Positions 31,593-43,324 are shown, counted from the stretch's first letter. The stretch is DNA of 64,000 nt from Ctena decussata (GCA_963989385.1 OZ022502.1:53871454-53935453); one strand, 5' to 3'. Notes: generated by a model not told the origin, from the letters alone. Translations and numbers: made by a program.

Positions 31593-31696
31593 GGGCAGGC
31601 ATGTATGAGCAAACAGTGTAGACCCAGATCGGACTGCTCCTGTGGGAGCAGGCCGATTAAGGTCTACACTGTGAGCCATTCAGCAAACATGCCTTT
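31593..31696. repeat. small fold-back element
   Basis: GGCATGT...ACATGCC ends; inner arms CAGTGTAGACC and GGTCTACACTG around CTGCTCCTGTGGGAGCAGG. Related blocks occur at 13853-13955, 27655-27735 and 31900-31985. Confidence 0.65.
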
Positions 31697-32799
31697 ACAA
31701 AGTAAGTGGTTTTGTCAAAATCGAAAAGTTGAAAATTATTGAAAAATAATTACAGAAATCAGTAGAGAAATTTTTAAGGTGCCCCAATACATCAATATTT
31801 TACGGTACTGATAAAGAATCATTAACATGAACAGGAACTCTGGTTTGACAGAAAGCTCTGTACCGCACGGACCTCAAAGATTGGGACAGTACGACCGGAG
31901 AATACAATTCAGACCTAGACCAGATGGTCCCTGCCGTAACGGCCTTATTAGTTAGGGTTTCACTGTTTGCTCTTCTGTCAGAATATTTTACAGAGTACTG
32001 TAGGATAAAATAAACTTGTTAAAATTTAATAATTATTACGATAATTAATTTAGGTGTCCCAATATTTTGGACAGTTATGTTAGCTTCCGAACACCCTGAT
32101 ATAAATTAGATATGATGCTTCATGATATTAAAGTTCGGATTTCATAGCGATATTTAAATTAACTGATGAAAATAGTAGATAAGAGTTCAAACTCGAAGAG
32201 ACAAGTCATCTAGTTGGGACGGGATCCAGCGACGAGAGCCTTTTCGACACACGCGATCTGCTATTTCTCAGATCAAGCTGTGCATCCGTGCAGCCATACC
32301 AAAGCTTTATTGATGGATATACACATTGCCTCAGTTCCACTGGTTAAGTTTGCCAACAGTAAAGGCTCTGATCAACCTGCGCGGACGCGCAGATTGATCT
32401 GAGACTTTACTGTGCGCAAGTAATATACGTTACCTTTTACAGGTTCCCGGCTCATTGCATAGATTGTAGAGATACTAGATTATAAACGCGCAAGTTGGCA
32501 TATGTTTTGACGTGAATGACGTGCTCCTGTTACACTTTTTTGCAACACTGAAAACAAAAGGACGTGCTGTGGGACTTTCAGTTGAAACAGTTAAAAATTT
32601 AGGGCCATAAATTACATAAAAAGGGAAATAAAAGCAGATTTTATGTTGACTTGCGTAATGAATTCAAACATGGACGTGTTGCATGTCGCCGCCACGCTTG
32701 TGAAATTGTCATCAAACGGGACCATTTAGACTAAGCAGGTTAAAAAGAATGAGATGGATAGTGGCTGTTATCACCTAGCACCTGTAAACAGTATTTTCG
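31697..32799. other. gene-free stretch with old fold-back fragments
   Basis: 32255-32412 holds paired blocks CTCAGATCAAGCTGTGCATC and CTGATCAACCTGCGCGGACG / AGATTGATCTGAG, the remains of a MITE. No gene is recognised. Confidence 0.3.
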
Positions 32800-32955
32800 G
32801 GATGAGCTGGCGGCTCGGGTTCGAATTCCACTGGAGGCGAAATTCTTTCCAACCGTAAACGGTGTTCAGTTGCACACAGCCTTCTTTATGTTTTTGTCAT
32901 CCTACCATCGTCCCGATATGACGAAATACTGTTAAGGGACGTAAATTTCAATATC
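32800..32955 (+). mobile_element. SINE family C, head-truncated copy
   Basis: CGGGTTCGAATTCCACTGGA, CAACCGTAAACGGTGTTCAG, TTGCACACAGCC, CATCGTCCCGATATGACGAA, GGGACGTAAATTTCA. Confidence 0.6.
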
Positions 32956-33233
32956 GCCCGTCAACCGGGCTTATTTTAATGCATCTTTTCTCTTCGAAAG
33001 GTTTACTTGTAGATATGTTTTTCTCTTGCAAACGAATTAATGAAATCTTGGCATTTACGGCTACTTTAATTAATTTATTGCCAGGATCTTCCAAAATTGG
33101 CTCCAAAACAAAAACAAAGAAAAGGTATTTTTGCCACATTTCTTTCTTGTATGGGACAATTGGATTTCACTGGAGACCCAACGGTAGATGAGTTGCAGAT
33201 CTCCGTTGACTGGTAATTTCGTAAATGTGTGCT

Positions 33234-33458
33234 CTGGTTCCGGGGTTATAAAACTTTTCGCGCTCAACTCAGCTGAGCATGAAATTTTCTCTTTTGATAA
33301 ATATGAAAATGCCAATTCATAAGCAGAGAAAATTTCATACTCAGCAAAACTGACCAAGAAAACAACTGTTCTTATCAGTAATTTGCTATTTATTAGTCAG
33401 ATAAAATTTCATGCTCAGCTGAGTTGAGCATGAATTTTTTTTATAACCTTTGTGCCTG
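33234..33458. mobile_element. hairpin MITE family D, copy 3
   Basis: TTCCGGGGTTATAAAACTTT at left, TTTATAACCTTTGTGCCTG at right, with CTCAACTCAGCTGAGCATGA and its inverted partner. 225 bp, with the central palindrome shortened. Confidence 0.8.
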
Positions 33459-33879
33459 TTTTGATAGAATCACTTCGCTTAAGGATTTTTCAAACCAACA
33501 AACATTCATATTGATCTGAAAAGAAGATTTTACCGTAACATGGTAATTTTCAGTAAAGATCTGCCTGCAGATTTCTCAGCCTTATGGAAATGCATGAAGT
33601 TCTTTACAGAAAATTACTTATTTATATATCAAAAAGACTTTTTTCTTCTAAAATATTGAGAAAAGCATTGATAATATGACGGTATTTAACTTACAAGGCA
33701 ATGCTTAAAAGTAGTATGAAAGTCAGTCAGAGATATGCATTTATTTCAGCCTTAGCCTATATTCTTAATAAAAGAATAAGTGAAAAACAGATCTTTGATT
33801 TGAGCTAGTAAGTTCTTTCTGTTTTATGTATTACGCTGTTGTTAGTATTTCTATATGTATGTATAGGTTTTATGCGGAC
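33459..33879. other. AT-rich spacer
   Basis: Nothing recognised. Confidence 0.3.
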
Positions 33880-33996
33880 CTGAATGAACTCTATAAGCGC
33901 CCGGCTTTCGTTCTAATCCCAAGCCTGTACTGTATACTATATATATATATGTATGTATGTTACAATTTCTAAAAAGAATAAAATATGTTTAAACCA
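33880..33996 (+). mobile_element. family Y short element, copy 2
   Basis: GGCTTTCGTTCTAATCCCAA, TATGTATGT repeats, and AATAAAATATGTTTAAACCA end. Same order as the insertion at 5109-5216. Confidence 0.5.
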
Positions 33997-34184
33997 ATCA
34001 CAATGGAAAGCTATCGCGATGTTAGGAGTTCCGTAAAGCCGGTTTAATCAGGCTGCATCCCACCCAGCCCCTCTCTAAGGAGTCTAGTGACAGTTCATAG
34101 GCGGTGCTTCCGTTGTGTTTTATCTATGCTATTATTTGTTGTCTCTGCTTATCTGCAGTTTTCGATTAATCTGTTAGACTTGGG

Positions 34185-34420
34185 ATGGTGGTCGGGCGAT
34201 TGTTCTGGCTGGTTGTATCTTCGAGTACCGAGGCGTCCTACTTAACTGGATAAAAGTAGGGCAAGGACTTACTGTGATTGCAGTAGGTGCGGTTGGGGGC
34301 TGTTTGGACATTTTTCTCAACTATTATTTCTCTTTTCTTTCGACCTCTCTCTGGGAGATGGCCCGATATAGACTGAAATACCGTATCAAAGGGCCGTTAT
34401 GCCCAAAACAACCAACCAAC
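34185..34420 (+). mobile_element. SINE family B, plus-strand copy
   Basis: GTGGTCGGGCGATTGTTCTG, GGCGTCCTACTTAACTGGAT, GATGGCCCGATATAGACTGA, GGGCCGTTATGCCC, CAACCAACCAAC tail. Confidence 0.8.
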
Positions 34421-34497
34421 TGTTTATTTTTAATCTATTCTGGTGTATGTCTTATATTTATAAAAACAGAAAACTGGCAAAAAGGCACGTGCTTAGT

Positions 34498-34560
34498 TTA
34501 AACATATTTTATTGCCACAAAAGTACAAGCAATTGGGTTGGACCACAAGTTCTATCAACA
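34498..34560 (-). mobile_element. family Y short element, partial copy
   Basis: The minus strand ends AATAAAATATGTTTAAACT, preceded by CAACCCAATTGCTTGTACTT, which aligns with the core of the other Y copies. Confidence 0.35.
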
Positions 34561-34864
34561 TTAGTAACGGTCCTCCCCACAGCTACTTAAGGCACGTGTG
34601 CTTTTGTTTTTGGTTTATCTATGATATCGTTTATTGTGCCTGCTTATCTGTACTCTTTGAAAAAGTTGGTTTTGTTAAGGCTAGCTTTGTGACCACCTAA
34701 CTGGAAATAAGCTGTTTATATTGCAATCTGCTCTAATTGTCTTGCAACCAGTATTCTTACTATTACTATTTACCCGATTGTATGTCGTGTGCAGGATGTG
34801 GAATCAGATTGTTTCTGTTTCTGATCATTGCGTTTTTCACCCGCTTTATTCTTCTTTTGTTGTT

Positions 34865-35100
34865 TGGGTGGTGCCATGGTGCTAGGTATAACTTCAGTGC
34901 CGGGGCGTCCTACTGATTTGGATAATAGTAGGACAAGGACCTACTGTGCTTGCAGTAGGTGCGGGTTGGGGTTGTTTGGAAATTTTTATTATCGTCTATC
35001 ATTTCTCGCTTCTTCAGTCTCCGTCTCTTTGGGACACGTCCCGACACAGACCGAAATACTGTCTCAAAGGGCCGTTAAACCCAAACCACCAACCAACCAA
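34865..35100 (+). mobile_element. SINE family B, plus-strand copy
   Basis: GGTGGTGCCATGGTGCTAGG, CAGTGCCGGGGCGTCCTACT, TGTGCTTGCAGTAGGTGCGG, GGGCCGTTAAACCC, CCACCAACCAACCAA. The 105-codon plus frame here is a SINE translation. Confidence 0.8.
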
Positions 35101-35319
35101 ACCTTCTTTTGTTCCCAATGCGCCCTCGCTCTTATTTCGAGATAGTTATATCCAAATTCAGTTAATTGTTAATCAGCTGCACAAATCGCAATGAGCAAAT
35201 GTGGAATAGCGAATTTTATCAATTTTCCCTATATGTACCAATACGTTGAAATGTTTCCTTTTTCAGCATCGTGGCCAGACTACAATTTACTGTTATCACA
35301 AACCTCATTACCAGATCTG

Positions 35320-35440
35320 TTAATACCAAAGGCGCCAAAAGGGCAAATAGTTTCATCTGAAAACAGCTTAGATGCAGATGAGGTGGCTCATAATGAGCCA
35401 CCTCATCTGCATCTATACGCTGTTTACCCTCTAGTCCTCG
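35320..35440. repeat. small hairpin element
   Basis: 22-bp arms AGATGCAGATGAGGTGGCTC... (35370-35391) and the inverted complement (35393-35414), with AAACAG...CTGTTT outside. The surrounding 35101-35869 has no recognised gene. Confidence 0.7.
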
Positions 35441-35869
35441 AATTCTCAATATGAGATAGCCTGGACAAAATATGTTTGAAATTTTGCAGACGTTAATTCT
35501 GTCGTCTGTGTTTTGGCGCTTTAAAGGGTTAAGCTTGTGCGACTAAATGGACTGAGCGACCTGATAGGCACGTAGTTTATGAGTGTTGAAAATCGAAGAC
35601 GAAAATCAAACGTTCGGACTACTTTAATCAGTAGATAAATGAAACTTGTTTCTTCTTTTCAGAGGTATGAAATTGGCAGAATGAATAAAAGTGTTGCATG
35701 ATTACATGTACTTTAAAACGTTGGCATCTTTTTGTTTGCATACAACGTGTAAAATGCCCTGTCCATTGTTGGCTAATGTAGATAGGGGAAAGAGTGTTCT
35801 GAATCTTTTTTGCCCATTTTAAAGATAGATCCTGTAAACTATTCCGTTCTGCTGCCTATTTTAGATATA

Positions 35870-36780
35870 CGAGGGGCGTTCGAAAAGTAATGCAAATGGC
35901 CTTATAACTTTGTTTAGGGGGAAACTGGGTACAAATGCTATGCATATGCTGAAAACACTACATTTTGTCTTTACAATGATACCAAACGCTGTACAAAGAC
36001 ACCTTTCCATATTGTCTTACAACGCATTTTATTAGGCCCCTGTCATACCACTGGGCTATTTTCATATGTAAAATCATTTCAGTGTTGGGCATTCAAGTCA
36101 AATATCATTGCAAATACAAAATTAATCTTTGTCAGTTGGTTGTCCATTGTTGCCTACAATATTCATACAAAAGATAGAAGGGTGGCAGCTGTTATCGATT
36201 TATTCATGGCAAAGCAATGCGCAATTCTTATTACGTTATTGAAATATACGTTAACGTCATTTTTAAAAGCTTGTAGAGGCTTCGTTTTTGGCATTAATTT
36301 GAATTTATTGACAGGTTTTCGTTGACCCATGTAAATGCTCTTGCTGACAAGATTTTGAATGCTAATACACTTGTTTTCATTACGAAATCATTTAATTTTT
36401 GGTAGAAAGGGGGAATTTGCTACTATGGATCTGCTACATAATCCATATTCCCTGGCCAGTATGGAACCCAGATTTAAAATAATTTCTGCGATATTTACAG
36501 GACAACATTGCCTGGGCATTGTCTTTAAGTGGCAAAAATAAAAACAAATCAAAGCCTGACGATATATAAATTACGGCCTACTAAACTAAAATTCTGCAGT
36601 GTCTTTAGGGTATACCTCTTTCAAAGATGATAACAATGCACGCTTTTAAAAAAAATACACCGTGTTTGCAGACTTTCCTACGTATATCATAGCTTTATGT
36701 GTTTTTGCAATCAGAAGTTCTGTTTTTATATTGGTTACCGAGAAATCACGTCATTTGCATTACTTTTCGAACGCCCCTCG
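35870..36780. mobile_element. non-autonomous mariner-like element
   Basis: Perfect 29-bp inverted termini beginning CGAGGGGCGTTCGAAAAGTA, flanked by TA on both sides (35868-35869 and 36781-36782). This is the Tc1/mariner layout and target. Length 911 bp, against about 1.3 kb for intact mariners. No DDD/E transposase frame is visible; the interior short frames (36140-36325, 36359-36541) are AT-rich. Probably an internally replaced or deleted derivative. Confidence 0.85.
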
Positions 36781-36782
36781 TA

Positions 36783-37733
36783 TATCCTGTCAAAGTTTTT
36801 GTTTGCTGTTCATGGTGAAAAGTAAAGATATACCGTTCACTATTTTTTTAGCTGTTCATTTATTTCTATTAATTATTTTCTTTTGCTGACCACTTTAAAA
36901 GTGAACTCTGATATTTTTTTGTGTGTGTGCCCATTTTTAAGATAGACTCTTTTAATATTTTTCTGTTGCTGTCTATTTTATAGATTTACTCTATCATTTT
37001 ATTTTTGCTGCCTATTTTCAATATACACTCTCAACATTACTTTTCCTGGCAATTTCAAAGATATACATGTATTCTGGTAATGTTCTTTTTTTATTAATTC
37101 AAAGATATACTCCCTATTTCTATTTTCTGTTTTATATCAATAACAGTTTTATTTTTCATGTTTACGTAGTATTGTTCAGAAGTTGAAACAGTATATTTGA
37201 TATTTCTGTTCTATTATTGAGATTAAGAGAGAAGAGGGCGAAATGGTTAGGGAAGGGAGATGGAGAGGGAAAACAAGAAATAAAGTATAATAATCATGGT
37301 AACATATTTTAGGAAAATCTGCAAGCAACACCCAGAAAAAGTATAATTATTAGCTTTCATTCGCAGGACTTCAGTGGTTATGTGGCCTCAGGAAATCATG
37401 AAAAGAGAGGGTTACTTACAATAAATAGTACTTGTGTTTTAATCATTTACTGCATTAATTTACTTACAAATACTATTACTCAAATATCCGTATATAAATG
37501 ATTCTAACACAATATATAACAACAAATATTGTATACTTGTGAATGAGTTTAATATAATATTTATATAATATAGTTTATTTTCAGTATGGGTGAACTGTTA
37601 TAGACTCTATGATGAGACCGAAGAGGGGATTTTATAGCTAAAAATATTTTGTGCGTTTAAACGTCTTTGGACGTTATTTTTGTGTTTATTTTGCTTTTTC
37701 TTCTCCTCGCTCTTTCTTTAAATGTATTACATA
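36783..37733. other. AT-rich spacer
   Basis: No gene recognised. 36890-37130 has loosely repeated ATTTT(A/C)AA(G/A)ATA(G/T)ACTCT-like phrases at irregular spacing, probably a decayed tandem repeat. Confidence 0.3.
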
Positions 37734-37820
37734 TATATGTTCTACGAACCTCTAATGAAGACGAACATTGAATGGCCATTCCACTTTCGCCTGCATTAGA
37801 GGTTCGTAGAACATATACAT
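37734..37820. repeat. short inverted-repeat element
   Basis: Perfect arms of about 23 bp, ATGTTCTACGAACCTCTAAT and its inverted complement, separated by 36 bp. Confidence 0.75.
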
Positions 37821-38265
37821 GTTAAAAATATTTGTTATTATATATTGTGTGAGAATCAACCCTCATTTGCACCATTATATGGTAAAGTCATCATTTTTGC
37901 ATCTCCAGCGTAGATCTGGTACTACCGAGATTTTCTTGTGTGTATACAGAAATTTTAATGTTCATAACTTTGTAATATCGTTATCATTTATGTATAATTC
38001 AAGCCCAGAAAGGTAGTTTACATTTAATCTTTGCTTCAATTTTTGGCATGTCTGAAACATTGTTACACAGTTTTAATTGATATATTTACTAAGATCTAAA
38101 AATTCAAATCGTTGTCTATTAATACTCTTTAACTGAACACATAAAGTTTACTCGCTACCATTTTCGTTTCTTTATGAAGTAAGATTGTAGTTGCTTCTAA
38201 TGTCCTTAGAATATCGACCTTCTTCAATTAAGTGGGTGAAAATGGCAGTAAAAGAATGCTGGAAA
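37821..38265. other. AT-rich spacer
   Basis: Nothing recognised. Confidence 0.3.
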
Positions 38266-38592
38266 CTATTGGAAGCAACCACAATTAGTCACGTGACTCA
38301 GTTTATCCTTCCAATTAGCTGTCTGATCACGATTCTCATTCTGTGGTAATGTGGGGGTTTCTTTAATTGATTTTATGCCATCTTCTTTGATTGCTTTAAT
38401 CCAAGGTCTGGCATACTCGCTCTCTGAGAACAGTTGGGAATTTAGAGGTCTGCACATTGTTTTCAATTCTTTCGAGCTAACGTATTGCAAACTGAGCGTA
38501 TAAGTGGTTGGCGTATACTTGTACATGTAGTAAATAGGCAATTGAAGACAATTTTGATTTTGACCACTTTGAGTTTTGAACCTTTTCTTCAA
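38266..38592 (-). CDS. candidate terminal coding exon, unrecognised
   Basis: A minus-strand frame of about 108 codons ends at TAG near 38266. It has no ATG at its start, so it would be a 3' exon or partial gene. The C-terminal two thirds have protein-like composition (YARPWIKAIKEDGIKS, ETPTLPQNENRDQTANWK) and end NCGCFQ. The acceptor position is ambiguous; candidate AG sites lie within the first 50 codons. No domain is recognised and no partner exon found. Confidence 0.3.
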   Translation of the reverse strand: MKKRFKTQSGQNQNCLQLPIYYMYKYTPTTYTLSLQYVSSKELKTMCRPLNSQLFSESEYARPWIKAIKEDGIKSIKETPTLPQNENRDQTANWKDKLSHVTNCGCFQ

Positions 38593-38935
38593 TGCAGGGC
38601 TGGGTTTAAACGATATCTTATTAACTATAAATTACATACATATACTAAAATACAATTTCATAAGTACATGTAACAGGATTTGACAGTAAGCAAAATAGTT
38701 ATATATAAAGTATATATGGCGTCGCTGTTATTCAGTGGATAACGTCGTGTCATAAAAATCGTATGACAACACGTGTAATAACACTTTGGCGCGTACATGT
38801 AACGTCAGTGACAATGTGTATGTCAACGATGCGTTTTCTTATCGAAATAATGTCCAGTTGAAGGCGTTAAAATTCCATTTGGAAGGGTCATATGATAAAC
38901 AAAATCGTAAACTCGTGGTCATTTCATATGAAATT
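38593..38935. other. spacer; possible exon remnant next to the SINE
   Basis: A plus frame of about 46 codons (38790-38935, containing KALKFHLEGSYDKQNRKL) runs straight into the SINE at 38936, and the frame stays open on the far side of the SINE for about a further 15 codons. No ATG; unrecognised. Confidence 0.2.
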
Positions 38936-39210
38936 GCCTGGCCAGGTAGCGCAATCGGTAGGGCACCTGACTCGTAAGTCAGAGGTCCTGGGTTCGAATC
39001 CCGGTCTGGCCACATACTTTCGTTTCTCCTTCCGCTGATTCAAGAAGGGCAGTTGTCAGTTACTGGCGAAAGTATGTGCACTTAGTACTGGTTAACCGCT
39101 TAGGAGGTCTAAGCCTGCCCAGGAATAGTGTGGTTAGGTTAACTGACCGTCCCGACATGACCTTAGTTGTTTACCGTGGACGTTAAGCATCAAATCAACC
39201 AACCAAAAAA
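38936..39210 (+). mobile_element. SINE family A, full length with target duplication
   Basis: 275 bp flanked by the perfect 12-bp duplication TCATATGAAATT (38924-38935 and 39211-39222). The head is a tRNA-like sequence: 7-bp acceptor stem GGCCAGG/TCTGGCC, A box TAGCGCAATCGG, B box GGGTTCGAATCCC. The anticodon loop CTCGTAA would read Thr (CGT), but one extra G spoils the anticodon stem. The tail is CAAATCAACCAACCAAAAAA. The clean duplication suggests a recent insertion. Confidence 0.95.
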
Positions 39211-39488
39211 TCATATGAAATTTATGAAACTCACCGAATCTCGTTTAATAAATTTCATATTAAATGACTACTCGTGTAAGATCTGCTTTTTCCTAGAGGG
39301 AAATGCAGGGCTTAAATGAATACCATGGAAATCCTACACACTTTCTGTCGCATTAAAAACTTTGAACACGTTAATTCATTTTTTGTTAGAGTTTCTTTCA
39401 TAAAATTTGTGCAAAAAGTTGATCTAAGAACACTCTAATAATTTCGGTGTGCTTACGTTTATATTTGTCTGTGTTGTTCGCTTTCTAT
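39211..39488. other. spacer
   Basis: No gene recognised. A stretch (39400-39440, AGTTGATCTAAGAACACTCT) reappears inverted near 42918-42950. Confidence 0.3.
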
Positions 39489-39640
39489 CTGGCCCGGATG
39501 TTATAAAACTTGAGTACATTCTCAAACTCAAAATAAAGCACACTGATTTTCTGCTTCCGAGCACATGCTCGGAAGCAGCCAGTCAGTGTGCTTTATTTTG
39601 AGTTTGAGATTATTCTCAAGTTTTATAACCTCGGACCCTG
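39489..39640. mobile_element. hairpin MITE family E, copy 1
   Basis: 152 bp. Ends GATGTTATAAAACTTGAG and CTCAAGTTTTATAACCTCGG. Inner arms CTCAAACTCAAAATAAAGCA and TGCTTTATTTTGAGTTTGAG, centre CCGAGCACATGCTCGG. Confidence 0.9.
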
Positions 39641-39979
39641 ATTTAAATTATATTAATAACAGAGAATAGGTAAAAAAAAAAAGATGTTTTGTACGCTTAA
39701 TATTTTTTCTAGCTGATTTAAGCTTTGTGAGCACATACTTTGGAAAGAGCTTTTTTATTTTGCTGTCTGCTCGCTTTTTCTTGGTTGCTTATGCTGTTGC
39801 TTCGTGTTACTGTTTCCCGGTTGGTGTTGTCCATGTTGTGGTTGGGATGTGGAATTGCATTTCTGCATTAGTTCCTATTCATTACCCTTTTACACTACAT
39901 AAAACACACATTTTTATGCAACATACGCATGTATTACACAAATATGATTTAGAAGAAATTACAATATATAGAGGATCTT
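39641..39979. other. spacer with non-ATG frame
   Basis: A 147-codon frame (39727-40170) starts with GTG and runs through the hairpin at 39980-40107; not considered a gene. Confidence 0.3.
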
Positions 39980-40107
39980 ACATGAGTGCTCATGTATTAT
40001 TGAATTTATTAAACGAGTTGGGGAAAAAGATAAGATGCGAGGCTTTGCCGAGCATCTTATCGATTTTCCCCAAGGAGTTTGATAAATTCAACAATACAGG
40101 AGTACGA
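39980..40107. repeat. hairpin element
   Basis: Arms TTGAATTTATTAAAC, TTGGGGAAAA and GATAAGATGC pair with GCATCTTATC, TTTTCCCCAA and GATAAATTCAA around GAGGCTTTGCCGA. A small MITE with no second copy in the window. Confidence 0.75.
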
Positions 40108-40993
40108 ATGCAATATTCTATTTATCATATGATACTAAAATGGCATTTTATTAGCAAAAATTTACACTAAAACGTCACGATTTCGTCATTAGAAAACGCG
40201 ACGTTTTAATGGTCGTCAGCGTATATAAAGTTACGACGTTAATTGCATATTTAATCCACTAGTGGATTATCGTTTTTAATGCATGGCTTTATTACACTCT
40301 CAGATGCGACGTCATATGATAAAAATTTGTATTCCAAGATACAATAACATGAACAATTCTGGGAAGAGCTATCTTTGCATTGATAACAAAGCAGTTTGTA
40401 GCTTGACCAGGAAAAAGTAAACCGGATAATGAAATATTGTAAAAATCCCTGTAAAGATCTAGAGAAAAAGATTCGCAAATAACATTAGAAAAAATTCCCA
40501 GAATAAAGGTGTTACAAAGGTATAATATAATTAAATGGGTATTACAGAAATAAAAAGGTGAACATATGGCTGATTTACGAAGTTGTCTATTTATGCTAGT
40601 GTCTGGTCAGGATGTAGCAATCAGTGCTTGGATAATGAGCTACAATTTCCTTTTATTTAAAAATTTTCTCTATATATAAGGATCCTGCATCAAGGTTCGA
40701 AATATCTGAATATAGGAGTAAAAGCTTAAAAGATACAGATTTAAATAAGTCCTTGGACTTTCTTCTAAATCCCATTTTATTTGTACGTGTACTTATCATA
40801 CTTTATATGATCAATATACGAATAAATTAGTGTAAAAACCAAGCTTATAAAGAAGAAAACATTGAGTTAACTGTTTCAATGGGGACTTTTAGATTCAATG
40901 ATAAGCACTTGTACAAAACATAGGAATAGTTCCGAGCCTTATCAAAATGGTGGGTTTTAATTATTGATTGCTTGGAAATTTCTTCTATAATAT
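40108..40993. other. AT-rich spacer
   Basis: No gene. A small palindrome AATCCACTAGTGGATT lies at about 40253-40268. Confidence 0.3.
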
Positions 40994-41231
40994 TGAGCCG
41001 CGACACGAGAAAACCAACAATGTAGTTGTGCGCCCAGCGCAGACTCAGATAAGCCTGGGCATCCGCCCAGTCTGATCAGAGTCTTCGCTAAGCGCTTAAA
41101 AGGTGGCCAGGGGACTAAGCTACCTTCAAGCGGACAGCGAAGACTCTGGTCAGACTGGGCGGATGTCCAGGCTAATCTGAGTCTGCGCTGGACGCACGAC
41201 CACATTGTTGGTTTTCTAGTGTCAGGGCTCA
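40994..41231. mobile_element. fold-back MITE family A, copy 4
   Basis: TGAGCCGCGACACGAGAAAA to CTAGTGTCAGGGCTCA. Complete, 238 bp. The minus-strand 91-codon frame across it is a translation of the MITE. Confidence 0.9.
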
Positions 41232-41812
41232 ATTATGATTAATGTTTCTTACAGTACCGGTGCTAGAGATTTCAGACAAAGCAGTTGAGAAAATATCAGT
41301 TCCAACTCATTTGCATACGCTCCGGTTTTATTGCTAAGAAATGGTTAAAGAGAAATAACCAAGCATGGCCACGTCATGCGGCATGTCGAAAATTTCCAGA
41401 AAATTACTATTTAAAGGAAACAGTAAATCCATCAGTTTGAAACGCTAATGAATTTGAAATTGAAAAGATTTTAGGAAAACTAAGAGCTCTCTCTTCTATC
41501 AGATTAAGCCAACGTCTAAACTCAGTTACCAGGGTGATAAAACTTAATGCCTCAAGATTTTTGGTTGAGTTAAGTGTTTGTTTCAAGAAGATTCTGTCAT
41601 AAAAACGTCAAAGGCAGCTTTCCTAAATGCTGATGTTCGCTTTCATTCGATAGTTCCTTGATTTTAATGTGAATGGATACATATTTATGTTTTTCCTCCA
41701 TTTTTTTTACAAAGGGGGCTTACCCATGATTTTATTGTAAGAGCCCTACTCAAAGGAGGTATTTCGTATAAAGCTTATCGTCCTTGAGGAGGAATCCAAA
41801 AGAAAGAAAACA
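41232..41812. other. spacer with MITE G fragment
   Basis: 41665-41770 retains GTGAATGGATACATATTT and CAAAGGGGGCTTACCC-like blocks of degenerate family G. Otherwise nothing. Confidence 0.3.
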
Positions 41813-42050
41813 TGAGCTGCGACACGAGAAAACCAACAAAGTAGTTGTGCGCCCAGCGCAGGCTCAGATCAGCCTGGGCATCCGCCCAGTCTGATCAGAC
41901 TCTTCGCTGTCCGCATAGAGCTAACTTAGACCCTTAGCTATCCTCTGAGCGCTTAGCGAAGAGACTGAGCCAACTGGGTGGATGCCCAGGCCAATCTGAG
42001 TCTTCACTGGGCGCACCACCACTTTGTTGGTTTTCTCGGGTCGCGGCTCA
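41813..42050. mobile_element. fold-back MITE family A, copy 5
   Basis: TGAGCTGCGACACGAGAAAA to CTCGGGTCGCGGCTCA, 238 bp; the central asymmetric segment is in the opposite orientation to copy 4. Confidence 0.9.
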
Positions 42051-43324
42051 AATGACAGAGGTGTTGCACATGAAAGTATAGCCATTTATCTCAAGGCTCA
42101 AACAAATTCTGCTTCGATTTTTTTCTTGGCTGCGGTGCCGTAAATTATCACCACCAATCTTTATGTTTGACAGTTATCATTTCTGTATTAGCGATCTGCC
42201 AGAAAAATGGGCAAAGAAAATGTCATTTGATATGATACATGGCATAAATAAATTCTTACTTGTCATAATTTGCAACAGTGTTATCATATTGCAACTTATA
42301 AACCCGCCTCTTATTGTTAGAGTCAAATAGATTTACCTTTATGATAGAAACTTGTCTCTGCAAATTGATATTTAAGTACAGATTAATATCTGTACAAAAA
42401 CTGTTAGTACATTTTATGCTGCCTCATCTAAATATGTATTATGATTTATAACCTAAATACATTCATAAAATATGCTAAGATTCTGATATTATCGATGATT
42501 GCCGAACTATTTGTATGCAAACTAACATTTTCTGATAACCATAGTGAATGAGCAGCTGCGTTAAATCTGGCTGCAATTAGGTACAAAAAGCGCATGAACT
42601 ACATCATAACTTGTATTTGATATTTAAGTACTAAAGGACCTTTTTGAGGTTTCAGCGGGAGATAGAAAGATAAGTATGCTTAAAAATCATGCAACTTGAA
42701 GATCTACTAAATCTCGTTTTCTTTGACCTTAACTCTAGGTGTGTTTGAAGGCCGTCGGAAAATTATCATTGGTACCACTGGCTACCGATAGCTGCCAGTG
42801 GTACCATAGGTGTGAGTGTGGTAGGGTGTCAGTAAACATATTTCATTAGTTGCTGTTAGAGTTCTCCATTCGTCCTATATATAACTTAAAGACAGGGGGT
42901 GAAGCAAACAAACAGACAAAACAAGTAGAGTGTTCTTAGATCAACTTTTTGCACCAGTTTTATGAAAGAAACTCCTGCAAGAAAGAATTAACGGAATATT
43001 GTTGATTATGTGCCATCAGAAAATATACATTAGAAGTTTTGTTCCACTCAGTCATCAAATGATACAAACTATTTTGTTCTAAGAATTGGTTAGATATTGG
43101 CTTTAGTCTATGATCATGATAAAAAGTTGGTTACCAAAATGATTTGCTTATATATTTTTGAAGAACAAGGAAGAAATGAAATGATAACCAATGCTTACGA
43201 TTTGCCCATTATAATGCTATACAAAACGCAATCTTGAAGCATGTCACCTGACTTTTTTGAATTTGAATCCTATTGATTTATATGGATCTTGTATACAGCA
43301 TCTGAATATGTCCAGATATTTCAT
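42051..43324. other. AT-rich spacer with one hairpin
   Basis: A short hairpin at 42771-42806 (TGGTACCACTGGC / GCCAGTGGTACCA). No gene is recognised. Confidence 0.35.

Noticed and set aside
34828..35145. 105-codon plus frame
   Set aside because: Translation of a SINE B copy; the same peptide phrases recur at other SINE B copies.
38938..39010. tRNA-Thr gene
   Set aside because: A good acceptor stem and B box are present, but the anticodon stem has an extra base, and the sequence is the head of a SINE with a target duplication.
39727..40170. 147-codon plus-strand frame
   Set aside because: GTG start, AT-biased composition, and it runs through both arms of a hairpin element.
40957..41232. 91-codon minus frame
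   Set aside because: Translation across fold-back MITE A copy 4.
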